This document shows, one piece after another, positions 1 through 5,754 of a stretch of 6,395 nt of DNA. The notes beneath the pieces were generated by a model. It worked only from the letters and a program-made list of their open reading frames with translations, did not search any database and was not told the origin of the DNA. Within the stretch, counting starts at the first letter, position 1, and every line of letters begins with the position of its first letter. Origin of the DNA: Bacteroidota bacterium (GTDB taxonomy: Bacteria; Bacteroidota; Kryptoniia; Kryptoniales; JAKASW01); contig JAJYOS010000403.1 of NCBI GenBank assembly GCA_021796055.1, positions 1 through 6,395 of the forward strand, written 5' to 3'. Position numbers and translations under genes: made by a program.

Positions 1-77
1 ACCCTGTGGAGCGGAGCCACCTTCATGAAATTCGGGCGCGCACCGACGACACTTATAAATTTGAGTCTACGGCTCAT
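1..77 (-). CDS. wecB: Non-hydrolysing UDP-N-acetylglucosamine 2-epimerase, N-terminal fragment (gene runs off the window)
   Basis: Only 25 complete codons are inside the window; the rest lies beyond base 1. The ATG at 77-75 overlaps the TGA of the dehydrogenase gene as ATGA, and a GGAG Shine-Dalgarno sequence at 88-85 sits 7 nt upstream, so this start is well supported. The visible peptide is a short basic lead, a beta strand, and then VVGARPNFMKVAPLHR. This matches the N-terminal nucleotide-binding signature of the WecB/MnaA family, usually G(T/A)RPxxxKxAPL. Family members interconvert UDP-GlcNAc and UDP-ManNAc in the cytoplasm; WbpI-type relatives epimerise UDP-GlcNAc-derived uronates. Its position directly after a UDP-N-acetylhexosamine dehydrogenase fits a pathway to UDP-ManNAcA or a related sugar. 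The family call rests on one short but characteristic motif plus this context. Confidence 0.85.
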   Translation of the reverse strand, partial: MSRRLKFISVVGARPNFMKVAPLHR

Positions 78-1408
78 TTCCCGTCTCCAAGCAGCACAAT
101 TTTCTCTCTGCCCTTCTTCACGTTCCGGGTGGCGTTCCTGGCGTCTACGATGCATTTCGAATGCTTGACCACAGATTCATAATCGTAAGAAGAATGGTCC
201 GTCGTAATAAGTACACAGTCCATCGATTTCAACATCTTCGGGGTCAATTTAACCGATTTGAAATCGCTGCCGTCGATATGCACCTTAGGAACATAGGGGT
301 CATTGTAGGAAATATTTGTCGCGCCATCTCGAAGTAACAACTCCATCACCTTCAGCGCGGGAGAATGCCGGGTGTCGTCGACATCTTTTTTGAAAGCCAC
401 GCCGAGTACCAGTATCTTCGCCTTCTTGAAACTGACGGGCCTGAAGCTCAGTTCGCGCTGGACCATGTTCCGCACATAGAACGGCATGTTCTCGTTCACC
501 TCAGCCGCCAAGGATATGAAGTTCGTCTGAAAATCGTAAGCCTTGGCGAGCCACTCAAGATAGTACGGGTCAATGAGGATACAGTGACCGCCGATCCCCG
601 GTCCCGGATAGAATGGCATGAACCCAAAAGGCTTCGAGGCAGCGGCATCAACCACCTCCCAGATATTAATTCCCCCCATCCTGTCGCAGAGCTGCGCGAG
701 CTCGTTCACCAGAGCAATGTTCACGCTCCTGAAAATATTCTCCAGGAGTTTCTCCATCTCCGCCACCCGGGGGCTGGACACTTTGATCACATCAGATACA
801 CTCTGCCCGACAACGAGAGCGGCCAAATCCGTGCTTACTTTGTTGATGCCCCCGACCACGGTCGGGATATTATTTGTTTTGTATCTCTTGTTACCCGGAT
901 CGATACGCTCGGGAGAAAATGCTAGGAAGAAGTCCTTGCCCGCCACGAGTCCGGTATTCTCGAGAATGGGCTGCACGTAAGCCTCGGTGGTACTCGGAAA
1001 GGTCGTGCTCCTGAGAACGATAATCTGATTTTCCCTCAGCCTCCTGGCGATCTCTTCCGCGGCATCCACGATGAATGAAATATCGGGCTCTTTGTTCGGT
1101 GTGAATGGTGTTGGCACACATATGAAGATCGCGTCGCAGCTCCCTATCGAGTCGTAATCGGTTTCCGCGGTTAGCGTCCCCGATTTCACGACCGCTCTGA
1201 AATCTTCAGGATTCACATCATCGATGTAATTCTTTCCCTTCCTGATGCTGTCGACTTTCCCGGTGTCGAGGTCAATTCCCAGCGTCTGAAACCCCCTGGC
1301 CGCGAATTCGACGGCAAGCGGAAGCCCGACGTAACCCAGACCGACCACGCCCACTCTGAAGCTCTTTTCTTCAATCCTCTTCCGGATTTGTTCAGCCGTG
1401 TTGCTCAT
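74..1408 (-). CDS. wbpA: UDP-N-acetylhexosamine 6-dehydrogenase (WbpA/WecC-type nucleotide sugar dehydrogenase)
   Basis: The 444-residue protein belongs to the UDP-glucose/GDP-mannose dehydrogenase family, which oxidises the C6 hydroxyl of a UDP-sugar to a carboxylate using two NAD+. The N-terminal Rossmann fold shows GLGYVG at 23-28. FSPERIDPG at 164-172 and EMEKLLEN at 217-224 (Lys220, Asn224) are the usual central-domain motifs. The catalytic Cys276 lies in GPGIGGHCILIDP, and the C-terminal NAD/UDP domain starts around 329 with GVAFKKDVDDTRHSPA at 336-351. The FYPGPG...DPYYLEW pattern resembles WbpA (UDP-GlcNAc 6-dehydrogenase). The adjacent wecB would equally suit UDP-ManNAc as substrate, so the substrate is not settled. 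The position after Cys-Ile is Leu278 where Pro is usual. The ATG start overlaps the rfbB stop as ATGA, with only a weak purine-rich stretch upstream, which suggests translational coupling. Confidence 0.9.
   Translation of the reverse strand: MSNTAEQIRKRIEEKSFRVGVVGLGYVGLPLAVEFAARGFQTLGIDLDTGKVDSIRKGKNYIDDVNPEDFRAVVKSGTLTAETDYDSIGSCDAIFICVPTPFTPNKEPDISFIVDAAEEIARRLRENQIIVLRSTTFPSTTEAYVQPILENTGLVAGKDFFLAFSPERIDPGNKRYKTNNIPTVVGGINKVSTDLAALVVGQSVSDVIKVSSPRVAEMEKLLENIFRSVNIALVNELAQLCDRMGGINIWEVVDAAASKPFGFMPFYPGPGIGGHCILIDPYYLEWLAKAYDFQTNFISLAAEVNENMPFYVRNMVQRELSFRPVSFKKAKILVLGVAFKKDVDDTRHSPALKVMELLLRDGATNISYNDPYVPKVHIDGSDFKSVKLTPKMLKSMDCVLITTDHSSYDYESVVKHSKCIVDARNATRNVKKGREKIVLLGDGK
85..88 (-). 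promoter_or_regulatory. Shine-Dalgarno sequence for wecB
   Basis: On the minus strand GGAG occurs 7 nt before the ATG at 77-75, inside the 3' end of the dehydrogenase gene. It fixes the wecB start and supports initiation there as well as possible coupling through the ATGA overlap. Confidence 0.7.
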
Positions 1409-2433
1409 CTCTGCTCATACTGAAGTTTGTAGTAATTCCGATATTCACCCGAAATTATCCGCTTCCACCAGCTCTCGTTATTGAGATACCAGTTTACTGT
1501 AAGATCAATTCCCTCAGCGAACGACTTCTTCGGTTTCCAAGCGAGCTCGACTTCGATCTTTGACGAGTCCATAGCGTATCGTCTATCATGGCCCGGACGG
1601 TCTTTGACAAACTCCAGGAGCGATTCCGGTTTGCCAAGCTTCGATAAAATGAGCTTAGCCATTTCAATGTTGGCGACTTCGTTTCCACCCCCGATATTGT
1701 AAACCTCTCCGATCTCTCCCCTGTACAGCACCGCGTCGATCGCTTCGCAATGGTCATCCACATAGATCCAGTCCCTGACGTACATACCGTCGCCGTAAAT
1801 CGGCAGCTTCTTGTCCTGCAGAGCGTTGGCTATCATCAGGGGAATGAACTTCTCCGGGAATTCAACAGGCCCATAGTTATTTAAACAGCGTGTTATAACG
1901 GTCTGTACATTGAAGGTCTTCCACCATGACCGTGCCAACATGTCTGCACCGGCCTTGCTTGCGGAGTAGGGACTGTTGGGTGAGATGTGGGTCGATTCGG
2001 TGAACTTCCCCGACGCGCCGAGCGATCCGTAAACCTCGTCGGTGGAAACCTGTAGGAAACGTTCGATCCCGAATTCCCTGGCTACTTCCAACAGAGTCAT
2101 CGTCCCCCTGACGTTTGTGTCTATAAACGCAGACGGACCGAGTATGCTCCGGTCGACGTGTGATTCGGCGGCGAAGTTTATGACGGCGTCAAAATGCCAT
2201 TCGTTAAAGAGCCTTCGCACAAAGGCCTCGTCGGCAATGTCCCCTTTGTAGAAGTGATAAGATGAATTCGCCTCGACATCGCGCAGACTCTCCAGGTTGC
2301 CGGCATAAGTAAGTTTGTCGAGATTGACAACCTCTACATCCTTGTGCTTACTGAGAAAGGTTCTGATAAAATTGCTGCCGATGAAGCCAGCTCCTCCCGT
2401 AACAAGCACGGTCTTCAAAGCAAGTGTGTTCAA
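1405..2433 (-). CDS. rfbB: dTDP-glucose 4,6-dehydratase
   Basis: The 342-residue short-chain dehydrogenase/reductase converts dTDP-glucose to dTDP-4-keto-6-deoxyglucose, the branch point to dTDP-L-rhamnose and other deoxysugars. The NAD-binding GGAGFIG is at 13-19, with AAESHVDRSI at 88-97. The catalytic triplet Thr131-Asp132-Glu133 lies in STDEVYG, and the YxxxK pair is Tyr156/Lys160 in SPYSASK. RCLNNYGP, DWIYVDDH and DRPGHDRRYAMD complete the RmlB signature. The usual RC(S/T)NNYGPY is RCLNNYGPV here, a small deviation near the substrate site. The start is TTG at 2433: an AGGA lies 8 nt upstream, no ATG or GTG is in frame between it and the upstream stop, and the glycine-rich motif sits at the expected distance. 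It is the first gene of the operon. No rmlA, rmlC or rmlD is in the window. Confidence 0.93.
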   Translation of the reverse strand: MNTLALKTVLVTGGAGFIGSNFIRTFLSKHKDVEVVNLDKLTYAGNLESLRDVEANSSYHFYKGDIADEAFVRRLFNEWHFDAVINFAAESHVDRSILGPSAFIDTNVRGTMTLLEVAREFGIERFLQVSTDEVYGSLGASGKFTESTHISPNSPYSASKAGADMLARSWWKTFNVQTVITRCLNNYGPVEFPEKFIPLMIANALQDKKLPIYGDGMYVRDWIYVDDHCEAIDAVLYRGEIGEVYNIGGGNEVANIEMAKLILSKLGKPESLLEFVKDRPGHDRRYAMDSSKIEVELAWKPKKSFAEGIDLTVNWYLNNESWWKRIISGEYRNYYKLQYEQR

Positions 2434-2441
2434 TAGATGAA

Positions 2442-2445
2442 TCCT
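2442..2445 (-). promoter_or_regulatory. Shine-Dalgarno sequence deciding the TTG start of rfbB
   Basis: AGGA on the minus strand ends 8 nt before the TTG at 2433. The frame upstream contains only TTG as a usable start before an in-frame TGA, so this site decides the start. Confidence 0.6.
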
Positions 2446-2504
2446 GTCGATTTGGCTAGTGATTGAGTTTGTTCAAGGATTTCTGCCAGTCGCATGTAAC
2501 CGAA

Positions 2505-2533
2505 AATATATCAACGCAGGTATGGAGTTTCAA
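2505..2533 (-). promoter_or_regulatory. Sigma70-like promoter for the rfbB-dehydrogenase-wecB operon
   Basis: Read on the minus strand, TTGAAA (2533-2528) and TATATT (2510-2505) are separated by exactly 17 nt, and each matches five of six consensus bases. The -10 extends to TATATTTT, which also nearly matches the Bacteroidota element TAnnTTTG, with a TTG 20 nt upstream. Transcription would begin near 2498, giving a leader of about 65 nt before the TTG start of rfbB. This is a pattern match with no experimental support. Confidence 0.6.
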
Positions 2534-2563
2534 CACAAAACTTCGTTCTCCGACGACTCTCGG

Positions 2564-2578
2564 GCGGCAACAGGCCGC
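2564..2578. repeat. Small GC inverted repeat in the divergent intergenic region
   Basis: GCGGC at 2564-2568 and GCCGC at 2574-2578 flank a 5-nt AACAG loop. No T-run follows on either strand, so it is not a standard terminator. It lies between the two proposed promoters. It could be a regulator site, part of a longer rpmB leader, or chance in G+C-rich DNA. Confidence 0.35.
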
Positions 2579-2610
2579 AGACCTTTCGCGCAACCCGGCG
2601 TCTCAACGCG

Positions 2611-2640
2611 CTGTGCAAGGCGGACCCGATGTTAATTTTG
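2611..2640 (+). promoter_or_regulatory. Possible Bacteroidota-type promoter for rpmB
   Basis: TAATTTTG at 2633-2640 matches the Bacteroidota -7 element TAnnTTTG exactly. CTG at 2611-2613, in place of TTG, lies 19 nt upstream. An alternative is a sigma70-like pair, TTGGAA at 2645-2650 and TTAAAT at 2667-2672 with a 16-nt spacer. Neither is compelling, but the A+T-rich stretch just before rpmB must carry the start signal unless the gene has a longer leader. Confidence 0.3.
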
Positions 2641-2685
2641 GCTGTTGGAAAATTGGCCCTCACCGGTTAAATTAATGAAAATTTC

Positions 2686-2690
2686 GGAGA
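2686..2690 (+). promoter_or_regulatory. Shine-Dalgarno sequence for rpmB
   Basis: GGAGA ends 5 nt before the ATG at 2696 and sits in A+T-rich, probably unstructured sequence, as expected for a highly expressed ribosomal protein gene. Confidence 0.75.
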
Positions 2691-2695
2691 ATTAG

Positions 2696-2887
2696 ATGGC
2701 AAAAGTATGTGAAGTTTGTGGCAAGAAGCCCATATATGGACACAACATCAGTCATGCGCATAACATAACGAACAGAAGATGGAATCCGAATCTTCAGAGC
2801 GTTCGGGCTGTTGTGGAGGGAAAGGTCAAGCGCATGAAAGTCTGTGCATCCTGCATCAAGCAGGGCCGCGTCAGGAAGGCCGCCTAA
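2696..2887 (+). CDS. rpmB: 50S ribosomal protein L28 (bL28), zinc-ribbon form
   Basis: This 63-residue basic protein of the large ribosomal subunit begins [16 protein letters not shown], the usual bL28 opening. Cysteine pairs Cys5/Cys8 and Cys50/Cys53 form a complete four-cysteine zinc site (the C+ form). The conserved core [18 protein letters not shown] follows the first pair, and the tail is lysine- and arginine-rich. The length is normal for short bL28 proteins. The start is fixed by a good ribosome binding site and by the family N-terminus. It stands alone on the plus strand between two minus-strand operons, without rpmG (L33), its frequent partner elsewhere. A complete zinc site suggests the standard zinc-replete version rather than a zinc-free paralogue induced under zinc starvation. 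Confidence 0.96.
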   Translation: MAKVCEVCGKKPIYGHNISHAHNITNRRWNPNLQSVRAVVEGKVKRMKVCASCIKQGRVRKAA

Positions 2888-2907
2888 CAAGGCTTCATTG
2901 GCGGAAT

Positions 2908-2930
2908 TTTCCGGTTTCCCCGACCGGAAA
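2908..2930. terminator. Hairpin between convergent rpmB and AI-2E genes, possible bidirectional terminator
   Basis: TTTCCGGT (2908-2915) and ACCGGAAA (2923-2930) form a perfect 8-bp stem around a 7-nt loop. It lies centrally in the 47-bp gap between the converging stop codons, where a shared terminator would be expected. Neither strand has a clear T-run after the stem, so it is not a canonical intrinsic terminator. It could work weakly, with Rho, or protect both 3' ends. Confidence 0.5.
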
Positions 2931-2934
2931 GACA

Positions 2935-4005
2935 TCAAACGCTATCGACTGTCCCTTTCCTCGTATCAATCGTCGTTATACCGTAAGACTCGAGACCCCA
3001 GTAGGTTTCTTTTGCTACCACCCTGAACACCGTGTAGAGCGGCATGGCCAGCACCATGCCGAGCACTCCCTTCAACTCGGCGGCTACCAGTATCAACAAA
3101 ACCACTGTAAGCGGATGGATCGAGACCCCGCGTGAATAAACAGCCGGAACCACCACAACGTCGTCAATCAACCTGATCCCTGCAAATAGAACGACTATCG
3201 GCAGCAGCATGCCGAGGTTGCCGGTTTGAACGAAAGAGACCACTATTGCAGGGAGGGCGCCGACTACCGGGCCGAGGTAAGGAATGAGATTGGCTACACC
3301 CGCAACGGCCCCTATGATGACTGCATATTTCACACCCATGACCGCGAGACCGATAATCGAAATCACGCCCACGATTGCCGCCTCAGTGATCCATGCCCGG
3401 ATATAACGCCCAAGCTGAATCCCGATCTTATAAATGACATTCAGAGTCATTTCAAAGTACCTGTTGGGCACGACCGACACGAACCCCCTCACGAAAGCAT
3501 CGCCGTCCTTCAGTAGGAAGAAAGTCACGAAAGGTACTATGACGAGCATCAGCAGAACGGACCCGGCGCTCGTAAGGATTTCAAGCCACTTGCTCGCGAG
3601 CTGGACCAGTACCTGGCCAATCTTGTCGGAGATGTCACCGAAATTTATGAAAGGCATTTTGGCCTGGAGCTCAGCCTGAACGGCCTCGATTTGCTTCCCG
3701 AAGTTTGGAGATTTGACCGCGCTCTCGAGGCTCACAACCTGTGCAATCAAAGGCGGCAGCAACGTACTCAGGAGCACGTAAATTACCACGGCTATGGCAG
3801 CGTAGACCATGAGAATCCCATATACTCTTCTTACTCCCCTCACCTCCAGTGCCTCGATCACAGGGGAAAGAAGGAAGGAGAGAAGGAAAGAGATGATCAG
3901 GAGGGCAAAAACGCCGCCAAGGAGCGAAAGGAACCAGAGAACAAGGAGCATGACCGAGACTACGAGGAAGACTTTGAAACCATTCTTCTTAAAGATCGAC
4001 AGCAT
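2935..4005 (-). CDS. AI-2E family transporter-like membrane protein (PerM/TqsA/YhhT family)
   Basis: The 356-residue protein is strongly hydrophobic and belongs to the AI-2E transporter family of inner-membrane proteins. Likely membrane segments are near 13-30, 31-50, 63-85, 147-166, 208-225, 228-256, 266-286 and 298-326. The more polar stretch 86-146 between the third and fourth is typical. Family landmarks are VPFVTFFLLKDGDAF (157-171), ANLIPYLGPVVGALP (238-252) and the C-terminal HPLTVVLLI...GVLGMVLAMPL (297-322). Members have been linked to autoinducer-2 export (TqsA) and to cation/proton exchange, so the substrate here is unknown. A strong ribosome binding site lies in the end of recX, and the two genes overlap by 17 nt. 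The gene is the last of the recA block. A link to DNA repair is not evident; cotranscription may be only positional. Confidence 0.92.
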   Translation of the reverse strand: MLSIFKKNGFKVFLVVSVMLLVLWFLSLLGGVFALLIISFLLSFLLSPVIEALEVRGVRRVYGILMVYAAIAVVIYVLLSTLLPPLIAQVVSLESAVKSPNFGKQIEAVQAELQAKMPFINFGDISDKIGQVLVQLASKWLEILTSAGSVLLMLVIVPFVTFFLLKDGDAFVRGFVSVVPNRYFEMTLNVIYKIGIQLGRYIRAWITEAAIVGVISIIGLAVMGVKYAVIIGAVAGVANLIPYLGPVVGALPAIVVSFVQTGNLGMLLPIVVLFAGIRLIDDVVVVPAVYSRGVSIHPLTVVLLILVAAELKGVLGMVLAMPLYTVFRVVAKETYWGLESYGITTIDTRKGTVDSV

Positions 4006-4633
4006 CGATGTCTCCTTTGAACACTCTTCGATTGACCAGTTTAATAATGTCCCAGTCGAAACCTCTTCTTGCCAGGAAGGCCGTCAATTTTTCTCGTCGC
4101 TTCGCCGGCTCAAATCGTTCAAGCGATCTCAGCTTGGATTCCGCAGCGGCAAGCGCCAGGCTAAGTTGCGTCTCATCGTCCCGCACCTGCGAGATCGCGC
4201 TCTCAGCTGCCTCTTTAGCGACACCTTTCTCGCGCAACCCCCTCTCGAGCTCCCGTCGTCCAACCGGCTTCGAAGCGATCTTTGTCGCGACAAAAGCTTC
4301 CGCGAATCGCGAGTCGTCGACAAGTCCGATCTGCCCGAGTTTTCCAATCACCCTTTCCACAATCTCCTGGGAGTAACCTTTTTGCCGCAGGCGCTGGTCG
4401 AGCTCGGTGCGCGTTCTCATTCGGTAATTCAGAAGCCGCCCGGCGGCGAAGTACGCGTCCCGGAACGATTGCGCATCTTGTATTTTAGAGAACATCTCTT
4501 CCGCGATCTCATCATTCCGGCGAAGTCCAAAGTCTATTAACACTTCCTTGCTTAGAACGAGTTTCGTCCCGTCGTCGAAGGAGACTGCATACCTGCCACC
4601 CTTTCGCGCTTTCTGAATAGACTGAATACGCAT
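3989..4633 (-). CDS. recX: Regulatory protein RecX
   Basis: RecX binds RecA and the RecA filament and modulates, usually inhibits, its recombinase and coprotease activity. The 214 residues are longer than the 166 of E. coli RecX. Residues 1-55 form a basic, beta-rich extension with SFDDGTKLVLSKEVL, common in RecX proteins outside Proteobacteria. After it come helical RecX repeats: residues 58-100 (AAGRLLNYRMRTRTELDQRL), then GLVDDSRFAEAFV (103-115), the second repeat with GRRELERGLREKGV (125-138), and a last repeat ending in FLARRGFDWDIIK (186-198). The ATG at 4633 is 23 nt after the recA stop. No clear Shine-Dalgarno sequence precedes it, so translation may depend on ribosomes leaving recA. 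Its end overlaps the AI-2E gene by 17 nt. The family call is firm from motifs and context together. Confidence 0.93.
   Translation of the reverse strand: MRIQSIQKARKGGRYAVSFDDGTKLVLSKEVLIDFGLRRNDEIAEEMFSKIQDAQSFRDAYFAAGRLLNYRMRTRTELDQRLRQKGYSQEIVERVIGKLGQIGLVDDSRFAEAFVATKIASKPVGRRELERGLREKGVAKEAAESAISQVRDDETQLSLALAAAESKLRSLERFEPAKRREKLTAFLARRGFDWDIIKLVNRRVFKGDIDAVDL
4011..4018 (-). promoter_or_regulatory. Strong Shine-Dalgarno sequence for the AI-2E gene, inside recX
   Basis: AAAGGAGA on the minus strand ends 5 nt before the ATG at 4005 and lies within the last codons of recX. It fixes the transporter start and implies independent ribosome loading on the shared message, in contrast to the weak site before recX. 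Confidence 0.75.
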
Positions 4634-4656
4634 AACCCAGCGCGCAGCTTGAGCGT

Positions 4657-5736
4657 CTAGTCTTTCTGCTTCTTGGTTTCTTTTGATTTTTCCGGCTTCT
4701 CGTGCGGTACCGCGGTGCCGTTACCGCCGCTTTTTGAGGGGCTCAATCCGAGCTTGGTTCTCACCTCGTTTTCCATGTCCTTTAACGCGGCAGGATTCTC
4801 CTGGAAATATTTCTTCGCGGCCTCTCTTCCCTGACCCAGCCTTTCGCTCTTGTACGAAAACCAGGTCCCGCTCTTCTGAATGACCTCGTGATCGACGCCT
4901 ACATCGAGCAGGTCGCCGATGCGGGAGATGCCTTCATTGTACACGATGTCGAACTCCACCTCTTTGAAGGGCGGAGCCACTTTGTTCTTCACAACCTTGA
5001 CCCTGACTCTGTTTCCGATGATATCCTGGCCTTCCTTGATGTGGTCGCGTTTGCGAATGTCGAGTCGCAGGGCGGCGTAAAATTTCAGCGCGTTTCCACC
5101 GGTTGTGGTCTCGGGATTACCGTAAACTATTCCGATCTTGCTTCGCAGCTGGTTGGTGAAAATAACGGATGTGTTGCTCTTGTTGATGGCGGCGGTGAGT
5201 TTTCGGAGCGCCTGAGACATCAGACGGGCCTGTGCACCCATCTGCGCGTCACCCATCTCACCTTCGATCTCGGCACGTGGGGTAAGTGCCGCGACGGAGT
5301 CTATAACCACCACGTCGATAGCACCGCTCCGAACCAGCGTTTCGACAATGTCCAGGGCCTGCTCGCCGAATTCCGGCTGCGAGAGTAGAAGGTTATTCGT
5401 GTCTACTCCGATTCGTTTCGCATAGTTGAGGTCAAGCGCGTGTTCAGCGTCTATAAACGCGGCAATGCCTCCTTGCCTTTGCGCTTCGGCGATTACGCTG
5501 AGACAGAGCGTCGTTTTGCCTGAACTTTCGGGACCGAAAATCTCGCTGATCCTCCCTCGAGGTATTCCGCCAATCCCCAAAGCCCAGTCGAGCGAGATCG
5601 AGCCTGTCGAGATAGCGTCGATCTTTGCGATTGGTCCCTCACCCATCTTCATCACGGCTCCCTTACCGTGATCTTTTTCGATCTGATTAAGCGCAATATC
5701 AAGCGCTTTTAACTTTGCTTCTTTTTCCTCTGACAT
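4657..5736 (-). CDS. recA: Recombinase RecA
   Basis: RecA is the ATP-dependent strand-exchange protein that also activates LexA self-cleavage where an SOS system exists. From the ATG at 5736 it has 359 residues, normal length. Numbering runs two ahead of E. coli. Walker A is GPESSGKTT at 68-76 (Lys74), the catalytic Glu98 is in DAEHALD, and Walker B is VVVIDS at 142-147. Loop L1 is [10 protein letters not shown] at 158-167, and loop L2 starts at Gln196 and contains [15 protein letters not shown]. The C-terminal tail (335-359) is lysine-rich with net positive charge, unlike the acidic tail of E. coli. I chose this ATG because AGGAAAGGA precedes it by 9 nt and [12 protein letters not shown] fits the family; a GTG at 5787 would add 17 atypical residues. 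It lies 54 bp after thpR and 23 bp before recX. Confidence 0.98.
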   Translation of the reverse strand: MSEEKEAKLKALDIALNQIEKDHGKGAVMKMGEGPIAKIDAISTGSISLDWALGIGGIPRGRISEIFGPESSGKTTLCLSVIAEAQRQGGIAAFIDAEHALDLNYAKRIGVDTNNLLLSQPEFGEQALDIVETLVRSGAIDVVVIDSVAALTPRAEIEGEMGDAQMGAQARLMSQALRKLTAAINKSNTSVIFTNQLRSKIGIVYGNPETTTGGNALKFYAALRLDIRKRDHIKEGQDIIGNRVRVKVVKNKVAPPFKEVEFDIVYNEGISRIGDLLDVGVDHEVIQKSGTWFSYKSERLGQGREAAKKYFQENPAALKDMENEVRTKLGLSPSKSGGNGTAVPHEKPEKSKETKKQKD

Positions 5737-5745
5737 CTCTAAATT

Positions 5746-5754
5746 TCCTTTCCT
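5746..5754 (-). promoter_or_regulatory. Shine-Dalgarno sequence deciding the recA start
   Basis: The minus strand carries AGGAAAGGA, ending 9 nt before the ATG at 5736. This favours that ATG over the in-frame GTG at 5787, which has no comparable site. Confidence 0.7.

Larger units (their letters stand above)
2434..2695. other. Divergent intergenic region between rfbB and rpmB
   Basis: These 262 bp separate two outward-facing genes. The rfbB side (2434-2533) is A+T-rich and holds that gene's ribosome binding site and promoter. The stretch 2555-2630 is clearly G+C-rich and contains a short hairpin (2564-2578). The rpmB side (2631-2695) becomes A+T-rich again and should hold the rpmB promoter. 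I see no tRNA, no repeat array and no convincing small gene. A short plus-strand open frame that fills the region has no ribosome binding site and no recognisable product. Confidence 0.7.

Noticed and set aside
365..925. Long plus-strand open frame opposite the dehydrogenase
   Set aside because: It lies wholly antisense to a well-conserved gene, has no recognisable domain, and its composition follows from the codons on the other strand.
2119..2130. GTCTATAAACGC repeated at about 5449-5460
   Set aside because: Both copies encode Ala-Phe-Ile-Asp in the same codons, in rfbB and recA respectively. It is a coding coincidence and not a repeat element.
2463..2675. 70-codon plus-strand frame with a TTG start filling the rfbB-rpmB intergenic region
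   Set aside because: It has no ribosome binding site, no recognisable motif or hydrophobic segment, and it runs across the proposed rfbB promoter. It is probably chance, though not strictly excluded.
3809..4540. 243-codon plus-strand open frame across recX and the AI-2E gene
   Set aside because: Its Arg/Lys/Glu-rich low-complexity sequence is the antisense image of hydrophobic membrane codons. No ribosome binding site or family resemblance was seen.
4888..5388. 166-codon plus-strand open frame opposite recA
   Set aside because: It is fully antisense to highly conserved RecA motifs, so its openness is a side effect of codon use.
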